Source: DASSKW01 sp035690065
GTDB lineage: Bacteria; Pseudomonadota; Gammaproteobacteria; Natronospirales; REEB76
DNA length: 26,849 bases
Direction of reading: 5' to 3'
Assembly: GCA_035690065.1 (NCBI GenBank)
Contig: DASSKW010000035.1
Coordinates: 1 to 26,849 of the forward strand
This document shows, in pieces, positions 1-9,450 of this stretch. Every line of letters begins with the position of its first letter. Position 1 is the stretch's first letter. The translations under genes and the position numbers were made by a program. A model generated the notes under the pieces. It ran no database searches. It was not told the origin of the DNA and saw only the letters and a list, made by a program, of their open reading frames with translations.

Positions 1-2778
1 TCCTTCGAGAGTATCCCGGGCGACATCTTCCAGCTCGGCAACACCAGTTACCGTATCCTCAAGATCGAACAGGGCAGGGTGCTGGTGGAAGACGCGAAAG
101 GCATGCCACCCAACATCCCGTTCTGGTTCGGTGAAGCGCCGTCACGCAGCGCCGAGTTGTCGGTCGCGGTATCGCGCTTGCGCGCCGAAGCGGATCGGCG
201 CCTCGCGGCAGGCGAGGATCTTGGTACCTGGTTGAGCGGGACATTGAAACTCGATGCGGCGGCCGCACAACAGCTTGCGGAATATCTGACTGCTGCGCGC
301 GCGGCGCTTGGCAGCTTGCCGACCCAGCAGACAATCATATTCGAGCGTTTCTTCGACGAGACCGGCGACCAGCATTTCGTGATCCATTCGCCGTTCGGCG
401 CGCGCATCAACCGCGCCTGGGGTTTGGCGTTGCGCAAACGCTTCTGTCGCAAGTTCAACTTCGAACTGCAGGCGGCGGCACTCGAAGACAGCATCGTCCT
501 GTCACTGGGCGCGACCCACAGTTTCCCGCTGGAAGAGCCGGCGAAGTATCTCAGTCCCGCTACTGCCCTTGATGTGCTGAGCCAGGCGGTATTGGCGGCG
601 CCGATGTTCGGCACGCGCTGGCGCTGGGTCACGACGACTGCGCTGGCGGTGCGCCGCAACCGCAACGGCAAACGCATGCCGCCGGCGTTCCAGCGTGCGG
701 ATGCCGAGGATCTGGTGGCATTGATCTTCCCGGATCAACTGGCCTGTGCCGAGAACCTCGCCGGCGCGCGCGAAGTGCCCGATCATCCGCTGGTGCGGCA
801 GACGCTGAAAGACTGCCTGCACGAAGTCATGGATGCCGATGGCTTTCTCAAAGTGCTGGAGCGCTTGCAAAGTGGCGAGTTGAAAGTGATCGCGCGCGAT
901 CTGGCATCGCCATCACCGTTGGCACAGGAGATATTGATCGCACGTCCGTATGCCTTCCTCGACGATGCGCCGGCTGAAGAACGCCGCACGCTGGCAGTAC
1001 AGTCGCGTGGCGTGATGAGTATCGAGGAAGCCGGCTCGCTGGCGGAACTCGATCCGGAGGCGATCGCGCGAGTGCGCAGCGAAGTCTGGCCCAGTGCGCG
1101 TGATGCGGATGAACTGCACGATGCGCTGATGGTAGCCGGTTTTCTTACCGATGCGGAGGGTGCGCGCGGCAATCCGGACGATGCGCTCGATACCGGTTGG
1201 TCGCGATTGTTCGATGAATTGCGACACGCACGCCGGGCGACACGCGCGGGATTGGCGGGCGGCGGTGGCATCTGGGTAGCCGCCGAGCGCCTGCATGAAT
1301 ATCTGGCCGTATTTCCGGGGGCTACACTCGAACCGGCACTTGAACCGTTGCACGAAGTATCGGCACCGGCACGCGAAGATGCCTTGCGCGAACTGGTGCG
1401 CAGCCGGCTGGAGATGTCCGGGCCGGTCACTGTGAAGGTACTGAGCGATTTGCTGGGCTTGAATTCCGGCGAGATTGAGTTTGCTCTGCTGGCGCTGGAA
1501 GCGGAGGGCGGTGTGATGCGTGGACGTTACACTGCCGGTATCACCGAAACCGAATGGTGCGAGCGACGGCTGCTGGCACGCATACACCGTTACACCCTGA
1601 AGAGATTACGCAGCGAGATCGAGCCGGTCGCACCTGCTGACTATCTGCGGTTTTTATTCGACTGGCATGGGATCGGTGCCGAACGCGCCGACGGTCCGGC
1701 GGCGCTGGCGGCAGCACTGGAACAGCTGGAAGGCTTCTCCGCACCGGCGGCAGCGTGGGAAGGTGACATTCTCGCAGCACGGGTCGGTGATTACGCGAGC
1801 TACATGCTGGATCAACTCTGTGCCGGCGGTTCGGTGACGTGGATGCGACTGGTGCCGCCGCGCAACGACGGTGATGAACGTCGCGCTGGTCCGGTACGCG
1901 GGACGCCGATCGCATTCGTAGCGCGTGACGCCTCGCATCATTGGCGCGCCTTGACGGAATCGCCCGAGGCTGCGGCGCTCAATCTGTCGCATCCCGCACA
2001 GACCGTGCATGCTGCATTGCAGCAGCGCGGAGCCTTGTTCTTCTCCGATCTGGTACAGATCACCGGTCTGTTGCGTACCCAGGTGGAGAGCGCGCTGGGA
2101 GAACTGGCGACCTGGGGTCTGGCCGCTTCGGATACCTTTGCCGGTCTGCGCGCGCTCATCACGCCTGCAGGCAAGCGTGCACCATTGGCGCGTTCGGCGC
2201 GCTATCGTCTGCGGCGCGGTATCGCGCCGGGCGTCAATGAGGCGGGCCGCTGGGCGCTTACTCCAAAGCCGGTGATTGCAGGCACTACGCTCTCCAATGC
2301 TGAAGCGCTCACGCATCTCGCCGAGGTATTGCTGCGCCGTTACGGCGTGGTGTTCCGCAAGGTGCTGGAACGTGAGAACGGGCTACCGTCGTGGCGCGAA
2401 CTGCTCTATATATACAGACGCCTGGAAGCGCGTGGCGAGGTGCGCGGCGGGCGCTTCGTGGACGACTTCGCCGGTGAACAGTTCGCCTTGCCGGATGCGG
2501 TCGGTGCGTTGCGCGCGATCCGCAAACAGCAGCGCGACGGGACACTGGTCTCGGTGTCGGCAGCGGATGTATTGAATCTGACCGGCATCATCACGCCCGG
2601 CCAGCGGGTGCCGGTACAGGGTGAGAATCGCGTACTGTATCGCGACGGTGTTCCAGTGGCGTTGCAGATAGCCGAAGAAGTGAAATTTCTGGCAGACGTC
2701 ACACCGGAAACCGAGTGGGCCTTGCGCAATTCACTGCTGAGACGCAAGCGGATATTGACCTCAGGCACGATCCAGTAG
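1..2778 (+). CDS. lhr: Lhr-type ATP-dependent helicase, C-terminal part (5' end outside window)
   Basis: The reading frame is open from base 1, so the gene starts upstream; about 925 residues are visible. The first visible residues (ESIPGDIFQLGNTSYRI) and the following IPFWFGEAP segment are typical of the Lhr core just after the two RecA-like domains, so the motor motifs (Walker A, DEAH box) should lie outside the window. Near visible residues 540-640 is the Lhr/DEAH-associated region, with the hallmark WEGDILAARVGDY followed by LDQLCAGG and a tryptophan. The rest is a long extension with winged-helix character, as in bacterial long-form Lhr of about 1,500 residues. The family are 3'-5' ATP-dependent DNA/RNA helicases linked to DNA repair. 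Function follows from family; catalytic competence cannot be judged here. No frameshift or internal stop is seen. The gene ends 98 bp before ybiI. Confidence 0.9.
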   Translation, partial: SFESIPGDIFQLGNTSYRILKIEQGRVLVEDAKGMPPNIPFWFGEAPSRSAELSVAVSRLRAEADRRLAAGEDLGTWLSGTLKLDAAAAQQLAEYLTAARAALGSLPTQQTIIFERFFDETGDQHFVIHSPFGARINRAWGLALRKRFCRKFNFELQAAALEDSIVLSLGATHSFPLEEPAKYLSPATALDVLSQAVLAAPMFGTRWRWVTTTALAVRRNRNGKRMPPAFQRADAEDLVALIFPDQLACAENLAGAREVPDHPLVRQTLKDCLHEVMDADGFLKVLERLQSGELKVIARDLASPSPLAQEILIARPYAFLDDAPAEERRTLAVQSRGVMSIEEAGSLAELDPEAIARVRSEVWPSARDADELHDALMVAGFLTDAEGARGNPDDALDTGWSRLFDELRHARRATRAGLAGGGGIWVAAERLHEYLAVFPGATLEPALEPLHEVSAPAREDALRELVRSRLEMSGPVTVKVLSDLLGLNSGEIEFALLALEAEGGVMRGRYTAGITETEWCERRLLARIHRYTLKRLRSEIEPVAPADYLRFLFDWHGIGAERADGPAALAAALEQLEGFSAPAAAWEGDILAARVGDYASYMLDQLCAGGSVTWMRLVPPRNDGDERRAGPVRGTPIAFVARDASHHWRALTESPEAAALNLSHPAQTVHAALQQRGALFFSDLVQITGLLRTQVESALGELATWGLAASDTFAGLRALITPAGKRAPLARSARYRLRRGIAPGVNEAGRWALTPKPVIAGTTLSNAEALTHLAEVLLRRYGVVFRKVLERENGLPSWRELLYIYRRLEARGEVRGGRFVDDFAGEQFALPDAVGALRAIRKQQRDGTLVSVSAADVLNLTGIITPGQRVPVQGENRVLYRDGVPVALQIAEEVKFLADVTPETEWALRNSLLRRKRILTSGTIQ

Positions 2779-2876
2779 CCCTCGTTGGTGTCCTGCCTGG
2801 AACCCGTGCGATTTGGCGTAAAATACTGGGTAGATGATCAGCCTCTCTATTGGGATAAGGCAGCGAGGAGTTTGAC

Positions 2877-3143
2877 ATGGCCAGCGGTTGGGCCAAAGAC
2901 GGCGCGGTACAGGATCAGATCGACAGCACAGTCGAAGATGCGCTGCTGCGCGTGCGCGGAAAGTTACCGCAGGGCGAAAGTCTGAAACACTGTGAGGAAT
3001 GTGGAGCCGAGATTCCTCAAGCGCGTCGCGAAGCCATGCGCGGAGTACGTCTGTGCATCCTCTGCCAGGACGAACAGGAAAACCGGCAAACCACGCACGA
3101 GCTCTACAATCGCCGCGGCAGCAAGGATAGTCAGCTCCGCTGA
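2877..3143 (+). CDS. ybiI: DksA/TraR-family C4 zinc-finger protein (YbiI-like)
   Basis: An 88-residue protein, the same length as E. coli YbiI as I remember it. It shares the N-terminal MASGWA and the C-terminal NRRGSKDSQLR. Four cysteines (C39, C42, C60, C63) form the C-x2-C...C-x2-C zinc finger, framed by IPQARREA and GVRLCILCQ, the DksA/TraR signature. The family binds RNA polymerase through its secondary channel, but this short form lacks the long coiled coil of DksA, so an effect on transcription is inferred only. A good ribosome site (GAGGAG, 2865-2870) lies 6 nt before the ATG. A -10-like TAAAAT at 2819-2824 could belong to its promoter, but I found no matching -35. Confidence 0.9.
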   Translation: MASGWAKDGAVQDQIDSTVEDALLRVRGKLPQGESLKHCEECGAEIPQARREAMRGVRLCILCQDEQENRQTTHELYNRRGSKDSQLR

Positions 3144-3208
3144 AGCGCGTTACCTGAACGGCTACCGGTTCATACCTTCGATATAACCAACAGCATGTGG
3201 TATTACGG

Positions 3209-3649
3209 ATGACGAACATCAGGATCGAGCCGTTCCTGACGCAGGACAAGACCGGATTGTGGCAACTGCTGCAGAACGCAGACCTGCCCGTAGATGACAT
3301 CACGGCAGCGATGCTGAACGATTTTCTGGTCGCGCACATGGACGCAGCTCTGGCAGGTACGGTCGGGATCGAGCGCTACGGCGAGACAGCATTGTTGCGC
3401 TCGCTGGCGGTGTGTGAAACTTGCCGCGGTATCGGATTGGGCAAGCAGCTGGTGGCGGCGATGGAAGCACGGGCCAGAAAATTGAGCATAGGGCGTCTGT
3501 ATCTGCTGACGACGACGGCAGATAGATTCTTTGCCGCACAGGGTTATCAACCGGTAGAGCGAGACGCTGCGCCGGAAGTGATCCGTACCACCGCACAGTT
3601 CAGCCGGCTGTGTCCGGATTCTTCAAGTTTCATGGTCAAGGCCCTGTAG
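3209..3649 (+). CDS. GNAT N-acetyltransferase, ArsN2-like
   Basis: A 146-residue single-domain GNAT protein. The acetyl-CoA loop is seen in CRGIGLGKQLV (the R/Q-x-x-G-x-G/A motif), preceded by LLRSLAV. It is followed by LYLLTTTADRFFAAQGY and a C-terminal APEVIRTTAQFSRLCPDSS stretch. This combination is characteristic of ArsN2, an acetyltransferase family found in arsenic-resistance loci. No other ars gene (arsR, arsB, arsC, arsM) lies nearby, so the substrate is uncertain and could be another small molecule or amino acid. I chose the ATG at 3209 (MTNIRIEP). A GTG at 3197 is in frame but adds only four residues, and neither has a clear ribosome site. It may be co-transcribed with ybiI, which ends 65 bp upstream. 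Confidence 0.78.
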   Translation: MTNIRIEPFLTQDKTGLWQLLQNADLPVDDITAAMLNDFLVAHMDAALAGTVGIERYGETALLRSLAVCETCRGIGLGKQLVAAMEARARKLSIGRLYLLTTTADRFFAAQGYQPVERDAAPEVIRTTAQFSRLCPDSSSFMVKAL

Positions 3650-3732
3650 TTTCCAATCACATTACTGCGTACTTTGCGTTATGGGGATTTGGAGTATGCT
3701 TTTCCGGGCCCGCAACTCCCGGGAGACAGATC

Positions 3733-4476
3733 ATGGCCGTCGCCAGACGCAAAAAGAAGCCGGTTCACCGTGCCCCTGAAACCACCGTCCGCAAAACACT
3801 CAGTACCGAGCGTTTCCCCAATGAAAGCGCCGCTTACCGGCGCGCGCGTAACCGGCTGTTGAAAGCCGAGATTGCCCTGCGCAAGCAGATCGAAGCGGTC
3901 GCGGCACTGCGTCGCAGGCTGCCGGTGGGCGGCGCGGTACCGGAAGATTATGTGTTCGAGGAACCCGTGGACGTGATGGGTTCGCACAAGGTCAAACTCT
4001 CGGGATTGTTTGCGCCCGGCAAGGACACCTTGATTCTCTACAGTTTCATGTATGGGCCGGCGATGGCCAGGCCGTGTCCGATGTGTACTTCATTCATTGA
4101 TTCGCTCGATGGTGCAGCAGTGCATGTTTCACAGCGTGCCAACTTCGCCATCGTCGCGAAATCGCCGCTGCCGCGTATCCTGACCTTTGCGCGCGAACGT
4201 GGCTGGCGGCATCTCAAATTCCTGTCCTCCGCCGGCAGCAATTACAACCGCGATTATTTCGGTGAAAACCCCGAAGGTAATCAGTGGCCGATCCTCAATG
4301 TGTTCGTGAAGCGCAAGGGTAAGGTATATCACAGCTGGGGCAGTGAACTGATGTTCGTCAAGCCGGAGAAAGGCCAGGATTCACGACACGTGGACCTGCT
4401 CGGTCCGTTGTGGAACCTGCTGGACCTGACCCCGGAAGGACGGGGCAAAGACTGGTATACGAAACTGGTTTACTGA
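3733..4476 (+). CDS. DUF899 (thioredoxin-like) family protein
   Basis: A 247-residue cytoplasmic protein of the DUF899 / AhpC-TSA-related family. Family hallmarks are present in order: ESAAYRRARNRLLKAE near the N-terminus, LPVGGAVPEDYVFE, then YSFMYGPAMARPCPMCTSF (a thioredoxin-fold core with a C-x-x-C pair), the SAGSNYNRDYFGE block, and a C-terminal LWNLLDLTPEGRGKDWY. Members are annotated as thioredoxin-like, but the reaction is not established. The frame is open upstream to 3610; the ATG at 3733 is preferred because conserved sequence starts soon after it and GGGA lies about 9 nt upstream. The lysine/arginine-rich start (MAVARRKKKP) is unusual for an enzyme and could bind nucleic acid, or may simply be disordered. 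The gene converges on the diguanylate cyclase gene with only 16 bp between the stops. Confidence 0.85.
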   Translation: MAVARRKKKPVHRAPETTVRKTLSTERFPNESAAYRRARNRLLKAEIALRKQIEAVAALRRRLPVGGAVPEDYVFEEPVDVMGSHKVKLSGLFAPGKDTLILYSFMYGPAMARPCPMCTSFIDSLDGAAVHVSQRANFAIVAKSPLPRILTFARERGWRHLKFLSSAGSNYNRDYFGENPEGNQWPILNVFVKRKGKVYHSWGSELMFVKPEKGQDSRHVDLLGPLWNLLDLTPEGRGKDWYTKLVY

Positions 4477-4492
4477 GTCTCGGCCGGCCTCG

Positions 4493-7400
4493 TTAGAGTG
4501 TATTGACCAGCTTCAGTTTCTCGCTGTCCAGCATCGCATCGAGACCTTTTAGCAGATCGTCTTTCAGAGTCTCGGCATTAAACTGCGGACCCGGCCGCAA
4601 TCCCAGCCAGCAGTTGCGCCCGGCAGCCTTGGCAGCATACAACGCGCTGTCCGCAAGGTTGACCAGAGTCTCCCACCCAACCGCACCGTAAGTCGAACTT
4701 ACGAACGGATATTCGGTGAACCCTATCGAGCAGGTGATCTTGATCCGGTCACCGTTCGGTAGTCTGTAAGGGGTATTACCTACCGCATCGTGCACGCGCG
4801 CGACCACCCTCGCAGTGTCGTCGCGTGGCATCGGCCGGAACACGATCAGGAATTCTTCGCCGCCCCAACGTACCACGTAATGACCGAAACGCATGCTGGC
4901 GACCAGCACGTTCGCTACCTGTTTGAGTGTCTCATCACCGGCAAAATGTCCGGCGCTGTCGTTCAGTTCCTTGAAATGATCCAGATCGACGACTGCGAAC
5001 ACGATCACCTGGTCGCTGTTCTGGGGACGTTTCAATTCACGCTGGAAGTGCGCGAGGTCCTTGGGTAATTGCTGTCCCAGATAGCGCCGGTTCTTGAGCC
5101 CGGTCAGCGGGTCGGTCTGGCTGGCTTCTTCGAGCTGGCGGTTCAGCGATTGCAGGGCTTCGGTGCGCTCCGCGACCACCTGTTCCAGATATTGGCGCTG
5201 TGAACTGAGCGTACGTACCCGCCAACGATAGACGATATAGACAAGCCAGATCAGGATGACCACGACACCGCTGCGGAACCACCAGGTCTCGTAGAAGTAG
5301 CGTCCGATGCTGAACGCAAGATGTGCGGTATCGGGATCCCAGACATCGGCGTTGTTGCTGCCGCGCACCTCGAACACGTAATTGCCGGGCGGCAGGTTGG
5401 TGTATTTCGCGATGCGTTCCGCATCCATTTCAAGCCGGTTCCAGGTCGTGTCATAACCGCGTAACCGGTAGAGCAGGTTCACACTGCGTGGATTCTGGAA
5501 GCTCAGGACCGAGAACCGGAATGAGATATCCCGATCATGGGCCGGAACCTGTACCGGTTTTTGCATCGTGATCGGATGCCATTGATTCCCGTATTCAAGC
5601 GCTTCGATGACAGTAGTGGGCACTACCTGGTTGTGTCCCACATTGCGGGTGTCCACGCTCACGACACCGTCGCGGGTTGGCAACCATAGCCGCGTGCCAT
5701 CGAAGAAACCACGGGCATTGCCGGCGCCGTTGCAACACAGGCCCTTGGCGCTGCCGGACCATTGACCGCGTTCGCTGAGGATGCGCTGGGTGACGAGAGT
5801 CTTGGTCTGACCCGCGGCGAGCGTTTCCAGATCGGCGAGGCGGGTGCGATAGATGCCGCGGATGCCGGCAACCCACAGCCATTCCCTGGCGCTGTCCATC
5901 GACATGAAGGTGGCGGTGTTGAGCGGCAAGCCCTGATCGTGGGTGATCTGATGCCAGGTCGCGCCATCGAACAGGAACAGGAATTTCTCGTTGAAAGCCC
6001 CCACCACCAATTCACCGTCACGCGGTTCGGCGATGGCGGTGATGAACGCGTGAGCAAGTGCGGTATCGGTGGCGAGGTGCGTGAAGTGACCGTTATCGAA
6101 AGCGTAAAGACCTGACAGGGTACCGATAAGTATTCGTCCGGCATGCGTCTGGAACAGTAACCGGCAGCGCAAATCCTCAAGACCGTCTTTCGCGCCGAAC
6201 GAAGTCAAGACGGTTCCCTGGTAACGGAACAGCCCGCCCAGAGTCGCGATCCAGATCGCGCCGTCGTTTGTCTTGATTATGCCTTCTACCGCGAGCCCCC
6301 TGATCGGAGCCAGGGCAGAGGGTGTGACATCGTGCCCCTCCCGGTACAACTGCACGCCACTGGAAGTGCCTATCCAGAGGGTGCCATCGATGTCGGACAG
6401 CGTGTAGGCATTCGGCGCTGGCAGCGTGCGTCCCGGGATTACGGAACGATAATGGCCATCGTGCAATTGATACACGCCGTTGGCGGTACCGACCCAGAGG
6501 CCGCCATGTCGGTCCGGGGCCAGCGACCAGACCAGTGGATCATTCAAGCCTTGCTGCTCGCTGTAACGGCGAGTGTAACCATTCCATAACCGGGTCATGC
6601 CGTGGGCATGCGTGCCGAGCCAGAGGCTGCCTTCGCGATCCTGGAAAATGGTTTCGAGTTGCGCCACGCTCTGGTTGTCGTGACTGTCGACGAAGGCTGT
6701 CATGCGGCCGTCATGCAGATGCGCCAGCCCCTCGTTGGTGGCGACCCAGAAATTACCATCCGTATCGGCGTAGAAGGTATTGATGGCGAGATGCAGTTGC
6801 GCCGGATCGTCTTCGACCCGCAGCCACTGATTATGAACGTAGCGGAACAGGCCACGGCTGGTGCCCGCCCACAGGGTATCGTCATAGACGCCGAGATGGG
6901 TGACGAGCGTACCTGCACCCCCCGGCATGTCGATGGTGAGGACCTGATCCGGTGTGATCACGTAGAGTTTGCCGGCACCGCCGACCCACAGACTGCCGTG
7001 CCAGTTCAACAATGAGAACAAAGCGACTGCGGGCAGCAGGCTGCTGCGATGGAAACCGCTGGTATCCACCTGCAGCAGACCCTGATCGGTGGCGGCGAGC
7101 AGACGGCCATCGGCAGTGAACATCATCGCCCGCACGTCCGGCCAATCCGAGATGGAAGTATCGCCATGACCGGTCGCGGTCAAGGTGTGCATCACTTCGT
7201 CACGGTAATAGGCGAGACCTTTATTGGTGCCGATCCACAGCGTATTGTCCGCGCCCACCGTGAGCACCTGTACCCAACTGCCAGCCAGGTAGTCCTGGAA
7301 TACCGAACCGTCGAAACGGGCTACCCCATCCTGGGTGCCCAGCCACATGTAGCCGGTATGATCCTGACTGATGGACAGCACCGTGATCTGTGGCAACCCG

Positions 7401-7540
7401 TCGTCGATGGACCAGGTATCGACGGCATAATCCTGGAAGCTCTTGCCCGGATCGAGCGCGCTCGCCACAGGCGCCAGACAGATCCACAGCAGCATGGTGA
7501 ACAGTACGGCTACACTTGATGATCGCCAGTCTTGCGTCAT
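4493..7540 (-). CDS. Membrane sensor diguanylate cyclase with periplasmic beta-propeller and Y_Y_Y domain
   Basis: A 1015-residue protein that should convert two GTP into c-di-GMP in response to a periplasmic signal. The N-terminus is a signal/anchor (hydrophobic about residues 10-28, ending ASA). About eleven two-component-regulator propeller repeats follow, recognisable as LWIGTNKGL, LWAGTSRGL, FWVATNEGL, LWVGTANGV and others. Next come a Y_Y_Y immunoglobulin-like domain (about 680-750, NLPPGNYVFEVRGSN) and one transmembrane helix (about 754-771). A short coiled coil leads to the GGDEF domain (TDPLTGLKNRR, then VDLDHFKELND, then GGEEF at 893-897). The active-site motif is intact. The product-inhibition site normally R-x-x-D is R-F-G-H here. 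No EAL domain is present. The gene lies 68 bp downstream of the antiporter gene on the same strand. The start ATG lacks a strong ribosome site. Confidence 0.9.
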   Translation of the reverse strand: MTQDWRSSSVAVLFTMLLWICLAPVASALDPGKSFQDYAVDTWSIDDGLPQITVLSISQDHTGYMWLGTQDGVARFDGSVFQDYLAGSWVQVLTVGADNTLWIGTNKGLAYYRDEVMHTLTATGHGDTSISDWPDVRAMMFTADGRLLAATDQGLLQVDTSGFHRSSLLPAVALFSLLNWHGSLWVGGAGKLYVITPDQVLTIDMPGGAGTLVTHLGVYDDTLWAGTSRGLFRYVHNQWLRVEDDPAQLHLAINTFYADTDGNFWVATNEGLAHLHDGRMTAFVDSHDNQSVAQLETIFQDREGSLWLGTHAHGMTRLWNGYTRRYSEQQGLNDPLVWSLAPDRHGGLWVGTANGVYQLHDGHYRSVIPGRTLPAPNAYTLSDIDGTLWIGTSSGVQLYREGHDVTPSALAPIRGLAVEGIIKTNDGAIWIATLGGLFRYQGTVLTSFGAKDGLEDLRCRLLFQTHAGRILIGTLSGLYAFDNGHFTHLATDTALAHAFITAIAEPRDGELVVGAFNEKFLFLFDGATWHQITHDQGLPLNTATFMSMDSAREWLWVAGIRGIYRTRLADLETLAAGQTKTLVTQRILSERGQWSGSAKGLCCNGAGNARGFFDGTRLWLPTRDGVVSVDTRNVGHNQVVPTTVIEALEYGNQWHPITMQKPVQVPAHDRDISFRFSVLSFQNPRSVNLLYRLRGYDTTWNRLEMDAERIAKYTNLPPGNYVFEVRGSNNADVWDPDTAHLAFSIGRYFYETWWFRSGVVVILIWLVYIVYRWRVRTLSSQRQYLEQVVAERTEALQSLNRQLEEASQTDPLTGLKNRRYLGQQLPKDLAHFQRELKRPQNSDQVIVFAVVDLDHFKELNDSAGHFAGDETLKQVANVLVASMRFGHYVVRWGGEEFLIVFRPMPRDDTARVVARVHDAVGNTPYRLPNGDRIKITCSIGFTEYPFVSSTYGAVGWETLVNLADSALYAAKAAGRNCWLGLRPGPQFNAETLKDDLLKGLDAMLDSEKLKLVNTL

Positions 7541-7608
7541 GCCATCCAGCCCGTGTTCTTTATGATTGTTGAGTGATAGTAATACGTTTTAGATTATTTG
7601 TGCGGATT

Positions 7609-9384
7609 TCACGCCGCGGAGGATTTGCTGTCTTCCTGCAACAATTGTTCGAGTTCCGTGGCCGCTTCCCTGGACGTCTGGATCAACTTGGTCTCGTCGC
7701 GGAATACCGCGAACTGACGTTGCAGCAGCGCCCGGTCGTGCCGGTCGAAAGTGGCGACCAGACGTTCGATTTCGGGTTTTGCCAACCCCAGTTCTTCCAG
7801 CAGATCTTCTGCCATCTTCAGGCTGGAGTAATAAGTCTCGCGCACGATCGTTTCCACGCCCAGCTCCCGCAGCAGATGCACGTGATAGCGGTTGCGGGCA
7901 CGGGCCAATACCACGAGATTTGGGAAATGTTTCCTCGCGGTCTCGGCGGTACGCACCGACGCTTCCACATCGTCGATGGCGATGACCAGGAATCTTGCCT
8001 GCTCCGCCTTGGCGGCACGCAGCAGTTCCAGGCGCGAGGCATCGCCGTAATAGATCTTGTTGCCGAAACGGCGCACCGTTTCCACCTGATCCAGGTTTGC
8101 TTCCAGGGCGGTGAACGGGATGTTCTTCATGCGCAGCAGGCGCGCCACGATCTGACCGACGCGGCCGAAGCCGGCGATGATTACCGGATTGCCGGGTTCG
8201 TCGATGCGATCGAATTCGGGCGGCGCGTTCTCCTGCTCATACGGCGTGATCACCCGTTCGTTAAACAGTACCAGGAAGGGCGTCATGGCCATGGAGATGG
8301 TGACTGCGACGTTAAGCAGATCGGTGAGTTGTGGATCGAAGAGCCGATAGCCTGCCGCAGCATTAAAGATGACGAAGGCAAATTCGCCGCCAGCCGGCAA
8401 CACATAAGCGAGATTGCGGGGTGCGGGTTTGGGCAGGCCGAAGCTCTTGCCGAGTCCGTATAGCACCAGCATCTTGAGTGCGAGCATGCCCGCTACGATG
8501 CCGGCGACGACCAAAGGTTCGCTGATCACCAACCCCAGGTTTGCCGACATGCCGACTGCCATGAAGAACAGGCCCAGCAACAAGCCCTTGAACGGTTCGA
8601 TGTTGGCTTCCAGTTCGTGGCGGAACGAGGAATCCGCCAACAGCACGCCGGCCAGGAAGGCACCCAACCCCATGGACAGACCGATGCTGTCCGCGATCAA
8701 TCCCGCCCCCAGCACGATCAGCAATGCGGTGGCGGTGAATATCTCCGGGTTACCGAAGCGCACGATAAGCCGGAACAGGGGCCGTAACAGCAACCTGCCG
8801 CCGAAGATGAATACCGAGACCACGGCGATGATGATGGCTGTGGTCATGATGCGATGTGAATGATGCGGATCACCGGCGCCGTATAACACGCCCAACAGGG
8901 CCAATACCGGGATCGCCGCGATGTCCTGGAAAAGCAGGATGCCGAATGCCGCACGACCATGATGATCGGGTAACTGCTTTTTCTCGGCCAGCATCTGCAG
9001 GACGAACGCAGTCGAGGAGAGCGAGAGACCGAAACCCGCTACCAGTGACGCGGTCCAGTCGAGTCCCAGTGCGTGGCCTGCGGCTGCCAGCAACACGCTG
9101 CTGACCGACACTTGCAACGTCCCCATGCCGAACACGGTCTTGCGCATCACCCACAGGCGCGACGGTTGCAGTTCCAGACCGATGATGAACAACAGCAGGA
9201 CCACACCGATCTCGGAGAAACTCAGGATCGCATTCACCCCGGTGATGAGTTTCAAGCCCCACGGCCCGATCACGATCCCCGCGATCAGATAACCCAATAC
9301 CGAGCCGAACCCGGACTTGCGCGACAAGGGCACCGCGATGCACGCGGCGATCAGGAATATGGCGGTTTCCTGCAGCAGGTTCAT
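7609..9384 (-). CDS. CPA2-family monovalent cation:proton antiporter with RCK domain (Kef-type)
   Basis: A 591-residue inner-membrane protein. Residues 1-375 form the multi-helix Na+/H+ exchanger domain, with LLLFIIGLEL (63-72) and FQDIAAIP (152-159), typical of KefB/KefC. Residues about 399-515 are a TrkA-N/RCK nucleotide-binding domain with GFGRVG at 405-410. A charged tail of about 75 residues follows, predicted helical. Kef systems export K+ in exchange for protons and protect against electrophiles when glutathione adducts bind the RCK domain. I cannot confirm the glutathione-contacting residues by eye, so KefB/C versus a related K+/H+ or Na+/H+ antiporter stays open, and no KefF/KefG ancillary gene is nearby. 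Start at 9384 is supported by GGAGG (opposite 9392-9397) about 7 nt upstream. Confidence 0.88.
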   Translation of the reverse strand: MNLLQETAIFLIAACIAVPLSRKSGFGSVLGYLIAGIVIGPWGLKLITGVNAILSFSEIGVVLLLFIIGLELQPSRLWVMRKTVFGMGTLQVSVSSVLLAAAGHALGLDWTASLVAGFGLSLSSTAFVLQMLAEKKQLPDHHGRAAFGILLFQDIAAIPVLALLGVLYGAGDPHHSHRIMTTAIIIAVVSVFIFGGRLLLRPLFRLIVRFGNPEIFTATALLIVLGAGLIADSIGLSMGLGAFLAGVLLADSSFRHELEANIEPFKGLLLGLFFMAVGMSANLGLVISEPLVVAGIVAGMLALKMLVLYGLGKSFGLPKPAPRNLAYVLPAGGEFAFVIFNAAAGYRLFDPQLTDLLNVAVTISMAMTPFLVLFNERVITPYEQENAPPEFDRIDEPGNPVIIAGFGRVGQIVARLLRMKNIPFTALEANLDQVETVRRFGNKIYYGDASRLELLRAAKAEQARFLVIAIDDVEASVRTAETARKHFPNLVVLARARNRYHVHLLRELGVETIVRETYYSSLKMAEDLLEELGLAKPEIERLVATFDRHDRALLQRQFAVFRDETKLIQTSREAATELEQLLQEDSKSSAA

Positions 9385-9450
9385 GGCGGTGTCCTCCGGG
9401 ATGCGCGCCCAGCTTACGCAAGCCGCGCGTCGCTGGATAGCGGCGACCGA

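Noticed and set aside
7573..8463. A 296-codon plus-strand frame opposite the antiporter gene.
   Set aside because: Shadow of the RCK and membrane domains on the other strand; no recognisable family or ribosome site.
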